Source: Candidatus Sulfotelmatobacter sp.
Lineage (GTDB): Bacteria > Acidobacteriota > Terriglobia > Terriglobales > Acidobacteriaceae
Assembly: GCA_030045935.1 (NCBI GenBank)
Contig: JASIEN010000354.1
Location: forward strand, 1-6,058
Length of the DNA: 6,058 nucleotides
Direction: 5' to 3'
Positions within the stretch are counted from its first letter, which is position 1. Each line of letters starts with the position of its first letter. Positions 1 through 6,058 of this stretch are shown here, one piece after another. A program made the position numbers and the translations under genes. Under the pieces are notes generated by a model. The model did no database searches. It was not told the DNA's origin and saw nothing but the letters and a program-made list of their open reading frames with translations.

Positions 1-231
1 GGGCGTGCCAGCACGAAAGGTGCGTCGAGCGAGGGCCTGAATATCAAATTCATTTGTATGGACGGCAGCGGCGATGCCATCGGCAGCGGATTTCGGCACA
101 ATGCCGGCGCTAGACTCTGCACGCGCGAGTGCAACTTCAAAATCCAGCATCGCCTGCACTATGGAAATATCCGAGAATACTTCGGTGAGTGTTTCGGTAG
201 TAGTTAAGCTTTCGATTAGACGCGCCGTCAA
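1..231 (-). CDS. pcaB: 3-carboxy-cis,cis-muconate cycloisomerase, N-terminal fragment (PcaB-like lyase)
   Basis: This is the first 77 codons of a gene that continues past the left edge. The protein opens with TARLIESLTTTETLTEVFSD, followed by IVQAMLDFEVALARAE, AGIVPKSAADGI and, at the edge, RRTFRAGTP. The series FSD, then a Q-x-MLDFE-x-ALARAE helix, then AG-hydrophobic-P is the usual N-terminus of PcaB and related adenylosuccinate lyase-type proteins of the fumarase/aspartase superfamily. PcaB converts 3-carboxy-cis,cis-muconate to the muconolactone in the cytoplasmic protocatechuate pathway. The start is taken as TTG at 231: no ATG or GTG lies between it and an in-frame TAA just upstream, homology begins at once, and GAGGG sits 7 bases before it. 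The catalytic regions are off-window, so a different member of the lyase family (adenylosuccinate lyase proper, for instance) cannot be fully excluded. The gene is divergent from the transporter at 383. Confidence 0.75.
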   Translation of the reverse strand, partial: MTARLIESLTTTETLTEVFSDISIVQAMLDFEVALARAESSAGIVPKSAADGIAAAVHTNEFDIQALARRTFRAGTP

Positions 232-238
232 GCCTGTG

Positions 239-243
239 CCCTC
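239..243 (-). promoter_or_regulatory. Ribosome binding site of the TTG-started pcaB
   Basis: GAGGG on the minus strand lies 7 bases upstream of the TTG at 231. It is the evidence that decides this start, because the reading frame has no ATG or GTG between the upstream TAA stop and the conserved region. Confidence 0.6.
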
Positions 244-251
244 AGTGCGGC

Positions 252-257
252 ATTATA
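252..257 (-). promoter_or_regulatory. Putative -10 box of pcaB (consensus TATAAT)
   Basis: The minus strand reads TATAAT exactly. It would place the transcript start near 244-246 and give a 13-15 base leader that contains the GAGGG site. The -35 is poor: at a 17-base spacer it reads TTTTCG, with two matches to consensus. A promoter with such a weak -35 often needs an activator, which would suit an inducible aromatic catabolic gene; that last point is inference. Confidence 0.45.
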
Positions 258-365
258 CGTGCGCCGAGTCACCGCGAAAACGGCATCCGATAAAGAAGAA
301 GCGGATTCGTGTGAACTGCCGCGCAAACCAAGATCAAACCTCCTTCGCCCGCCGCCCGTCATATT

Positions 366-374
366 TGCTATGAT
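366..374 (+). promoter_or_regulatory. Putative extended -10 promoter of the MFS transporter
   Basis: The plus strand carries TGCTATGAT, an extended -10 (TGN plus TATGAT, five of six matches to TATAAT), ending 8 bases before the ATG at 383. Initiation 6-8 bases downstream of the box would fall at 380-383, giving a leaderless or nearly leaderless mRNA. No purine-rich Shine-Dalgarno precedes the ATG, and no convincing -35 is visible. Confidence 0.35.
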
Positions 375-382
375 GCGGCCCC

Positions 383-1639
383 ATGGGCCAGTCGCGTCGC
401 TACGAAAAGATTCTGATCGCGATTTTCTTTTTCACCTGGGGCACGGTTTTCCTGGGCCGGATGTCGGCGCTATATCTCGCACCTTACTTCGCACCGGAAT
501 TTCATCTCAGCCACGGGCAAGTAGGCACTGTGGCCTCAGTGCTTGCCATCACCTGGGCTGTCTCCACTTTTTTTTTCGGCGCTTTGTCTGACCGCGTGGG
601 CCGCAAGCCTATCCTGGTTCCCGCTGTATTTGCTTTCTCCATCCTCTCCTGGGCGTCCGGCCTGGCGCAGAGTTTTTATCAACTGCTGCTCGTGCGAGCC
701 CTGATGGGAGCGGCAGGGGGACCGGCCTGGTCCACGATGACGGCGCTGCTCGAAGAGTCCTCTCCGTCCGATCGCCGCGGACGAAACATCGGGTTCGTGG
801 TCAGCGCGGCGGCGCTTGTCGGCCTTGCTGCCGCCCCAGTGCTTGCGACCCAAGTTGCGGCACACTGGGGTTGGCGGGCGGCATTCTTCGTAGCGGGTGC
901 CCCCGGATTGGTAATGACTGTCCTGCTTTGGAAATTCGTAGAAGAACCGGTCGCGGGAAGCGGCATTCAGGAGAAACCTTCATTGTCGGAGTACATTTCC
1001 ATCCTCCGCTATCGCAACATCTGGTTGTGTTGTTTAGGAGCAACCGCATTTATGTCGTGGCTGTTCGCGGTGAATGTGTTCGCGCCGCTTTACATCACGG
1101 AGGTTGTTCACGAGTCCGCAACCACCGCCGGATTCCTCCTCGGAGCCAGCGGACTGGGCAGCTTCTTCCTCGGCTTTCTGCTTCCGTCACTCTCCGATCG
1201 CTGGGGCCGCAAACCGCTCTTGCTCGTCATGGCGGCCATGTCCTCCGTGGTGCCGTTCGCTTTCCTCGTGCCCTCGCTCTACGTCTATCCACTAGCGCTG
1301 GCGCTTATCGTTTTCGTTGCCAATTCCGGGCAGGCCATCGCCAGCGTCGTTTTGGTTCTGGTGCCCACGGAGAGCGTGCCGCCTCAATTCCGTGCCACAT
1401 CCATCGGCCTTTCAACGCTAGCCGGAGAGATTATGGGCGGGACGGCCGCGCCGATTCTGGCCGGCACATTGGCACAGAAACATGGTCTGGCAGAAACCAT
1501 GTGGTTGGCAGTAGCGAGCAGCGGATTGTTATTTCTGGTCGCACTTTTTCTTCAAGAAACCAGACCCGCCCACGCTGCGACGTTGGCCATCAAACAGATT
1601 GAACCAAGCGTACCGGAGCGGCCGGATGCCGTGGATTAG
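383..1639 (+). CDS. Major facilitator superfamily (MFS) transporter, possible aromatic-acid or organic-acid permease
   Basis: This is a complete 418-residue inner-membrane secondary transporter, of normal length for a 12-helix MFS protein. It shows the MFS motif A loop between helices 2 and 3 (GALSDRVGRKPIL, residues about 66-78) and its repeat in the second half (LSDRWGRKPLL, about 270-280), the sign of two six-helix halves. RALMGAAGG at about 105-113 fits helix 4 motif B. A hydrophilic central loop (about 188-210) separates the halves and the C-terminal tail (about 391-418) is hydrophilic. ATG 383 is chosen because the upstream ATGs at 370 and 373 are in another frame; there is no Shine-Dalgarno. 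Substrate cannot be read from sequence. The divergent pcaB-like gene suggests an aromatic acid, such as protocatechuate or 4-hydroxybenzoate, or a pathway intermediate. A run of nine T at 568-576 encodes part of helix 2. Family certain, substrate inferred. Confidence 0.93.
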   Translation: MGQSRRYEKILIAIFFFTWGTVFLGRMSALYLAPYFAPEFHLSHGQVGTVASVLAITWAVSTFFFGALSDRVGRKPILVPAVFAFSILSWASGLAQSFYQLLLVRALMGAAGGPAWSTMTALLEESSPSDRRGRNIGFVVSAAALVGLAAAPVLATQVAAHWGWRAAFFVAGAPGLVMTVLLWKFVEEPVAGSGIQEKPSLSEYISILRYRNIWLCCLGATAFMSWLFAVNVFAPLYITEVVHESATTAGFLLGASGLGSFFLGFLLPSLSDRWGRKPLLLVMAAMSSVVPFAFLVPSLYVYPLALALIVFVANSGQAIASVVLVLVPTESVPPQFRATSIGLSTLAGEIMGGTAAPILAGTLAQKHGLAETMWLAVASSGLLFLVALFLQETRPAHAATLAIKQIEPSVPERPDAVD

Positions 1640-1707
1640 GCAGAACTTTACAGGATGGCTTAGGCGGGCGCTCTCGTTTATGAAAAGGATGGTTATGGTT
1701 AGCTGCG

Positions 1708-2370
1708 TCACTTGCCATGATACGAATCTGAAAGCTCGCTCCCGAACCTGCTTACTAGAATGGCCACTGTAATCGCTATGTAGAGAACTCCGGTCACTCC
1801 CTCCAGTGCAGCCAGCATGCGCGTTTCCCCGCTAACCGGCGCTACATCGCCATAGCCAGTCGTCGTAAGCGTTGTCAGGCTGAAATAAAGCAGTTCACTC
1901 TGACGGTCGGCTGGGTGACTTCCCAACTGGATTGAACCCGGATAAAACGCGTCTATCGCACAATAAATCGATGCCCATAGCATCCCAAGCAACAGATAAA
2001 TATTTATGGCAGTGAAAAGGTGCGACTGAGTGATTAAACGAGAATTCCTAAGGTAAGAGAACAGCCCCAAGGCAGCAACCGCGAAGAACGCAGTCAGAAA
2101 TCCCCATCGAATACCCTCTAGTGTCGGGCTAGGGGAGATGTGACTTGCCACTTCGAAGATCAGGCCGCCCGTCATTAACAGAACCGGAGGCCACACCCAC
2201 ACTCTTATTTGCAACAATCTGAGCGTGGATAAAATCACCGGAATGAACGTGAGGGCTGCGAGTACCAGCCGGCGCCAGCCACTTTGGTCCATCACCGGAT
2301 CCAACAAGATGACCAGCAGTAAAGACAGAAGGAGCAACAAGTCAGGTCGTGAGTGAAGTTTCGCCTGCAT
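1708..2370 (-). CDS. Potassium channel family protein (ion channel, Ion_trans_2-type pore)
   Basis: A 220-residue membrane protein. The pore helix and filter are clear: LYFSLTTLTTTGYGDVAP at about 161-178, with the K+ selectivity filter TTTGYGD (169-175). I count hydrophobic segments at about 10-27, 34-52, 59-76, 88-105, 118-139 and, after the pore loop, 185-207: a six-segment layout with the last two forming the pore. The fourth segment lacks the regularly spaced arginines of a voltage sensor. The C-terminus stops about 13 residues after the last helix, so there is no RCK/TrkA-N or cyclic-nucleotide domain. It probably passes K+ across the inner membrane as a tetramer; gating is unknown. ATG 2370 has GAGGT 6 bases upstream. 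The gene converges with the transporter (68 bp apart) and lies 213 bp downstream of glgX, so it is probably transcribed separately. Confidence 0.9.
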   Translation of the reverse strand: MQAKLHSRPDLLLLLSLLLVILLDPVMDQSGWRRLVLAALTFIPVILSTLRLLQIRVWVWPPVLLMTGGLIFEVASHISPSPTLEGIRWGFLTAFFAVAALGLFSYLRNSRLITQSHLFTAINIYLLLGMLWASIYCAIDAFYPGSIQLGSHPADRQSELLYFSLTTLTTTGYGDVAPVSGETRMLAALEGVTGVLYIAITVAILVSRFGSELSDSYHGK

Positions 2371-2583
2371 GCGCAGACCTCAACAACGCGCATTCTATCG
2401 AGTACAAAGAGACAAATCCATTGGGCGATATTGAGGTGCAAATGCTGCGCCAGCGAATTCGCCCACCCTTTTGAGTGATGTGATGGAGTTGGCAAGCTCG
2501 AGCGAACTTCTTCGCTGATACGGAATATGCAGAAAGGATCTACTCGTGATTCGCCATCGATGTTTCGCCACGAGGAGTCTCCG
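2371..2583. other. Intergenic region between glgX and the channel gene
   Basis: 213 bp without a convincing gene. Just beyond the glgX stop an inverted repeat CTCGTG/CACGAG (2543-2548 and 2569-2574) encloses two copies of TTCGCCA (2550-2556 and 2564-2570). Further along is a 6-bp stem with a 4-base loop, AGCGAA-CTTC-TTCGCT (2501-2516), adjoining the palindrome GCTCGAGC (2496-2503). None is followed by a clear T-tract, so none is called a Rho-independent terminator. The channel promoter lies at the left end. Confidence 0.5.
2377..2420 (-). promoter_or_regulatory. Putative promoter and ribosome binding site of the channel gene
   Basis: On the minus strand TGGATT (2420-2415, three of six matches to a -35) is followed after 17 bases by TAGAAT (2397-2392, five of six to a -10). 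This predicts a start near 2385 and a leader of about 15 bases. GAGGT at 2381-2377 is a good Shine-Dalgarno 6 bases before the ATG. The ribosome site is firmer than the promoter. Confidence 0.4.
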
Positions 2584-4752
2584 CTATCGCAACCGAAGCA
2601 GGACAACCACCGATCTCGGGGCTACGCGATAACTCAACGTTTGTAGAGGGTTAACAGAGTTCGAGAAATCGTTTGGGGTCGGCAACGCAGTGTCGACGAT
2701 TCGAGTCCACTCTGGTGCCGTACCTTCCTGGATGTGAAACTCCAATTCTTCCCAGTACGCATTGATCATTACGTAGATGTCCCGGTCGTTCTGAGAAGCC
2801 CCGTGGAGACAGAACGCGAGGCTGTGAGAATCATGAGACAAGTCGGCAGCGGCGCCGGTGCCATACCAGGCAATGTCTTCGCGCCAAAAGCGGCTGCGAC
2901 TTAGCGTCGGGTGGCTCTTGCGGAAGGCAATCATGCTCTTGAAGAAGCGAAAAATATCTCGATTGGTTTGCAGCTGAGACCAGTCGAGCCATCCCGTGGT
3001 GTTGTCCTGGTTATAGGGATTGTTGTTGCCGAGTTGCGTATTCAGGAACTCATCTCCCGCTCGAAACATCGGAGTTCCATTCGACAGCATCAGCAGGCAG
3101 AAAAAGTTCTTCACCTGTTTCCGGCGCAGCGCCAGCACTTCGGCAGAGGCGGCCGCATCTCCCTCATGGCCGCAGTTCCAGCTATAGTTCTCATTCATTC
3201 CGTCTTGGTTATTTTGGCCGTTCGCCCAATTGTGTTTTTCGTTGTAGGACACCAGATCGTAGAGCGTGAAACCGTCGTGCGAAGTCACGTAGTTGACACT
3301 CTGAAAGGCGTGATAGGCATCATCGAGGCTGTCGGGAAAAAAGTCGTCGCTTCCATAGATCCGCCGCATAAGATCGGGCACCATGCCCGCGTCCCCCTTT
3401 ACAAAACGGCGCACGTCATCGCGATACCTTCCGTTCCACTGGAGCCAGGTAATGCCGGGAAAACCTCGTCCGAGCTGGTAAGCTCCCGTGTCCCACGGTT
3501 CGGCGATCAGGCGCAATGGGCCCAACACCGGATCTGCAGCGATTTCGGCGAAAATGGGAGCGCGCCCCCAATTCAGTGATCCATCGGCATTGCGGGCAAA
3601 TACCGACGCCAGATCAAAGCGGAAGCCGTCAATATGTGTCTCTTCTTTCCAATAACGCAAACTATCTGTCACCATTTTGCGCACGTGTCCCCTGCCGAAA
3701 TTCAACGTGTTGCCTGTGCCTGAGTAATTGGCATACGGGTTGGCCGGATCGGAGCTCATCATGTAATAGCTGGCGCTGCCCAACCCTTTGTAGCTGTAGA
3801 TCGGGCCTCTGTGATCCCCCTCGCAGGTATGGTTGTAGACCACATCGAGCACGATGCCGATACCCGCCTCATGAAACGCCTTCACCATCTTCCTGAATTC
3901 GCTGTGGTGTTCGCTGCAGTCGCTGCAATATTGCTGATGAGGAGAAAAGAAGTTCAGAGGCATGTAGCCCCAATAATCGCCTTCCTGAGGATCCCGCTGG
4001 AAGATCGGCATCAACTCGACGACTGTTATGCCGAGATCCTTGAGATAGGGAATTTTATCGACGAGGCCGGCGAAGGTGCCTGCGCGAGAGGGATCGACAC
4101 CCGAGCTCGGGTTCTTTGTGAAACCTTTTACGTGCAGTTCGTAAATGATTGCATCAGCCTCATGATGGGGCGGCCGGGGGACCATCCCCCAATCAAACTC
4201 CGGTCTGTGACCTATCAGCACGCCAAGCGGTGCCATTCCTGCATTCGATCCTTCCCGCATGGCCAGCCTGCGGTCAAACTCGGGCGGAAAGAAAACAGTT
4301 CTCGCATAAGGGTCCACTAATACCTTTTGCGGATCAAAGCCATGTACGCCGGGCGGGTCTTCTCCGGACACCGAGTATGCATAGTAGCGGCACTCAGCGA
4401 TTTCTTTGATCGGAATGCGGCAGTGCCAGACTCGGCCCGACTTGTTCCGCAAGAAATCGAAACGGTAGACGAACGCCGGCTTTACCAATTCAGGCGGAGC
4501 ATAGAGCAACAACGTCACACTGTCTGCGTGCTCTGCATGGATGGCGAAATTGAAGGCCTGATCCTTTTCAATCCAGGTGGCGCCGAGCGGCAAGGGGCTT
4601 CCCTCGATTTGCTCCCAGGTCGCGGCCTTCGCGGGTTCGTCCCCTCCGTCCGAGCGCTCGCGATCAACCGTCATGCTCAGATCTTGCGTGGAGTCCTTCA
4701 CACCTCCCTCGCTTGCCTTCGCTGTGCGAACGTCTGTTGGGGTAGAAATCAT
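2584..4752 (-). CDS. glgX: Glycogen debranching enzyme GlgX (GH13 isoamylase-type)
   Basis: Hydrolyses alpha-1,6 branch linkages of phosphorylase-trimmed glycogen in the cytoplasm, releasing malto-oligosaccharides. From the ATG at 4752 the protein has 722 residues, normal for GlgX/TreX. Numbering from there: a variable hydrophilic leader (1-44); a CBM48-like beta domain starting near SPLPLGATW (52-60); then the GH13 barrel with all four signature regions: DVVYNH (303-308), GFRFDLASV with nucleophile Asp380, LIAEPWD with acid/base Glu418, and VTSHDG with Asp493. A C-terminal beta domain ends in VVVLLRL. All catalytic residues are present. ATG 4752 is preferred because AAGG lies 7 bases upstream. 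An in-frame TTG at 4815 overlaps the malQ stop as TTGA and would add 21 residues, but has only a weak, too-close CAGGT. Conserved sequence begins well downstream of both. Probably co-transcribed with malQ. Confidence 0.95.
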   Translation of the reverse strand: MISTPTDVRTAKASEGGVKDSTQDLSMTVDRERSDGGDEPAKAATWEQIEGSPLPLGATWIEKDQAFNFAIHAEHADSVTLLLYAPPELVKPAFVYRFDFLRNKSGRVWHCRIPIKEIAECRYYAYSVSGEDPPGVHGFDPQKVLVDPYARTVFFPPEFDRRLAMREGSNAGMAPLGVLIGHRPEFDWGMVPRPPHHEADAIIYELHVKGFTKNPSSGVDPSRAGTFAGLVDKIPYLKDLGITVVELMPIFQRDPQEGDYWGYMPLNFFSPHQQYCSDCSEHHSEFRKMVKAFHEAGIGIVLDVVYNHTCEGDHRGPIYSYKGLGSASYYMMSSDPANPYANYSGTGNTLNFGRGHVRKMVTDSLRYWKEETHIDGFRFDLASVFARNADGSLNWGRAPIFAEIAADPVLGPLRLIAEPWDTGAYQLGRGFPGITWLQWNGRYRDDVRRFVKGDAGMVPDLMRRIYGSDDFFPDSLDDAYHAFQSVNYVTSHDGFTLYDLVSYNEKHNWANGQNNQDGMNENYSWNCGHEGDAAASAEVLALRRKQVKNFFCLLMLSNGTPMFRAGDEFLNTQLGNNNPYNQDNTTGWLDWSQLQTNRDIFRFFKSMIAFRKSHPTLSRSRFWREDIAWYGTGAAADLSHDSHSLAFCLHGASQNDRDIYVMINAYWEELEFHIQEGTAPEWTRIVDTALPTPNDFSNSVNPLQTLSYRVAPRSVVVLLRLR

Positions 4753-4759
4753 GGCCCTG

Positions 4760-4763
4760 CCTT
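4760..4763 (-). promoter_or_regulatory. Ribosome binding site supporting the internal ATG start of glgX
   Basis: AAGG on the minus strand lies 7 bases before ATG 4752, the preferred glgX start. The competing TTG at 4815 has only CAGGT ending one base away, too close to work well, and would depend on translational coupling with malQ. Confidence 0.4.
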
Positions 4764-4811
4764 GTCCTATGGTATCCTGCCGCTCCTGTGCGCCTTGTGC
4801 GATGCCGACGC

Positions 4812-6058
4812 TCAAACCTGAGCCGACATCGCGTTGGAGACATCGGAGCGTTCAAACTTTGCTGACTGATCGATCGCTCCCGGCTCGGCGCGCTTCGACA
4901 TTTCCGTCAGTTCTCGCAACCATCGAAAAGCCGGGAGCGAAGTCGTATCGCCCAGAAAACGCCAACGCCAATTTCCGCTGGCGCTGCCCGGGATATTCAT
5001 GCGGCTCTCCGCTCCCAGATTCAGGAGATCCTGCAATGGCGCAATCGCCAATGCTGCCGTTGATGACCAAACCAGATTCATCAGTAACGGAGCGGCGTCT
5101 TCACTCTTGCCCGGTGCACGTTTCAGGTAGTTCCAGAAGTTCTGACGCTGGTACTCGGGCAACTGTTCGTACCATTCCTGCGTCGGAGGATTATCGTGCG
5201 TGCCAGTGTAAGCGACCGTATTGCCGACAAAGTTGCTGGGGAGATATGGATTGTCGGCGTGACCGTCGAAGGCAAACTGAAGAACCCGAGTTCCAGGCAA
5301 CTTGAAATGATCCCTCAGCGCATAGACGTCGGGTGTAATTAACCCCAGATCTTCGGCGATGAAGGGCAGGCCGCCGAGTTCTTTTTGCACTGCTTCGAAG
5401 AGCTCTGCGCCGGGCCCCTGTACCCATCGTCCTGACTGAGCCGTCGGAGCGCCCGCGGGGACGTGCCATGCCGCGGCAAATCCCCGGAAATGATCCAGAC
5501 GAATCGCATCCACATGCGCGAGGAGGGCGCGCAGCCGGTCAATCGACCACCGATAGCCCGTAGCCCGCAGCGCATCCCAGTTGTAAACCGGGTTGCCCCA
5601 TAGTTGACCCTGTGCGCTGAAATAGTCCGGAGGAACACCTGCGACGAAGCGCGGATGCCGCTGTTCGTCGAGCAGGAAAAATTCCGGGTTCGCCCAGACA
5701 TCGCTGGAATCCGGAGAAACAAAAAACGGCAGATCTCCGATCAGGCTTATGCCTTTGGAATGCGCGTACTCCTTGAGTTGATCGGTCTGGCGGAATAGAA
5801 GAAACTGCGCCAAGCAGATCTGATCGATTTGATCGGCCAATTCTTCTTGAGCCGTGTGCAGAGCGTCGCTGCGGCGCTGCACCAACTCTTCCGGCCAGTC
5901 GAGATAATACTCGCTGTGATATTTCGTTTTTATTGCCTCGAATAGTGCGTAGTCGTCCAGCCAATGCTTCTGTTGTGAGCAGAATTCGTCATAGGCTGGC
6001 CGCAAAGCCTTGCCTACCCCTGCTTTGAAATTCGTCCACGCGGTTTCGAGGAGACGAT
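4812..6058 (-). CDS. malQ: 4-alpha-glucanotransferase MalQ (amylomaltase, GH77), 5' end missing
   Basis: Disproportionates malto-oligosaccharides by moving alpha-1,4-glucan segments between chains in the cytoplasm, so it works on the oligosaccharides released by GlgX. The window holds the last 414 residues. The frame stays open to the right edge with sensible sequence before the first possible in-frame start (TTG 6005), so that TTG is internal and roughly 100-115 residues are missing relative to a 500-residue Thermus-type amylomaltase. Counting from the edge: IGDLPFFV (106-113), AGVPPDYFS (139-147), GNPVYNWD (154-161), RLDHFRGF with nucleophile Asp188, FIAEDLG with acid/base Glu235, YTGTHDN with the third catalytic Asp288, and ESRMNIPG plus SGNWRWR (350-366). 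The loop after HDN reads PPTQEW where many family members have DTTxGW. A hydrophilic tail follows residue 385. glgX follows directly on the same strand. Confidence 0.95.
   Translation of the reverse strand, partial: RLLETAWTNFKAGVGKALRPAYDEFCSQQKHWLDDYALFEAIKTKYHSEYYLDWPEELVQRRSDALHTAQEELADQIDQICLAQFLLFRQTDQLKEYAHSKGISLIGDLPFFVSPDSSDVWANPEFFLLDEQRHPRFVAGVPPDYFSAQGQLWGNPVYNWDALRATGYRWSIDRLRALLAHVDAIRLDHFRGFAAAWHVPAGAPTAQSGRWVQGPGAELFEAVQKELGGLPFIAEDLGLITPDVYALRDHFKLPGTRVLQFAFDGHADNPYLPSNFVGNTVAYTGTHDNPPTQEWYEQLPEYQRQNFWNYLKRAPGKSEDAAPLLMNLVWSSTAALAIAPLQDLLNLGAESRMNIPGSASGNWRWRFLGDTTSLPAFRWLRELTEMSKRAEPGAIDQSAKFERSDVSNAMSAQV

Noticed and set aside
74..591. Two overlapping plus-strand open frames at the left end
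   Set aside because: One is antisense to the PcaB-like coding sequence, and the second runs into the transporter in a different frame. Neither encodes a recognisable protein.
871..1602. A 243-residue plus-strand open frame inside the transporter gene
   Set aside because: It is rich in Arg, Ser and His, has no recognisable domain, and overlaps the transporter frame, which has clear MFS motifs over the same bases.
1640..1707. Bidirectional terminator between the convergent transporter and channel genes
   Set aside because: Expected from the arrangement, but I see no stable GC-rich hairpin followed by a T-tract in these 68 bases.
2292..2606. A 104-residue minus-strand frame spanning the glgX-channel gap
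   Set aside because: It is Cys- and Trp-rich with no family resemblance, overlaps both flanking genes in another frame, and lacks an evident ribosome site.
2911..3579. A 222-residue plus-strand open frame antisense to glgX
   Set aside because: The opposite strand carries the conserved GH13 catalytic core; the antisense product shows no known motif. Long antisense frames are common opposite such genes.
6003..6005. TTG at 6005 as the start of malQ
   Set aside because: The frame continues open to the window edge with protein-like sequence, and GH77 enzymes need about 100 more residues before this point, so the codon is internal.
1..6058. tRNA, rRNA, CRISPR arrays, transposases, integrases, toxin-antitoxin or defence genes
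   Set aside because: Looked for on both strands; no repeat arrays, terminal inverted repeats, cloverleaf sequences or relevant protein motifs were seen.

Overview
The window looks like a piece of a bacterial chromosome with mid-50s GC by eye. It carries ordinary metabolic and transport genes and shows no sign of phage, insertion sequences, CRISPR or RNA genes. The protein sequences and the use of TTG starts would suit an Acidobacteriota-like soil bacterium. That placement rests on family resemblance recalled from memory, not on a search, so it is tentative.

Left part (1-1639): a divergent pair. On the minus strand, running off the left edge, are the first 77 residues of a fumarase/aspartase-superfamily lyase that best matches 3-carboxy-cis,cis-muconate cycloisomerase (PcaB, protocatechuate branch of the beta-ketoadipate pathway). 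It begins at a TTG that has a good ribosome binding site and a consensus TATAAT upstream. On the plus strand is a complete 418-residue major facilitator superfamily transporter. Its only promoter-like element sits so close to the ATG that the message may be leaderless. The pairing suggests, without proving, that the transporter handles an aromatic acid or a pathway intermediate.

Middle (1640-2583): a small potassium-channel-type protein lies on the minus strand, convergent with the transporter. It has six predicted membrane segments, a TTTGYGD selectivity filter, no voltage-sensor arginines and no cytosolic regulatory domain. It has its own Shine-Dalgarno and a plausible promoter. The 213 bp between it and the next gene hold only small inverted repeats.

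Right part (2584-6058): two minus-strand alpha-glucan genes in the order malQ then glgX. malQ (4-alpha-glucanotransferase, 5' end beyond the right edge) ends just before, or overlaps, glgX (glycogen debranching enzyme, GH13). The two enzymes form a standard glycogen/maltodextrin breakdown module: GlgX removes branches as malto-oligosaccharides and MalQ disproportionates them. Such modules often sit beside treY/treZ trehalose genes, which may lie beyond the right edge.

I found no clearly undescribed system. The points worth a second look are the TTG-started pcaB fragment, the possible leaderless transporter mRNA, the channel without a voltage sensor, the ambiguous glgX start at the malQ junction, and a changed loop next to a catalytic residue of MalQ.
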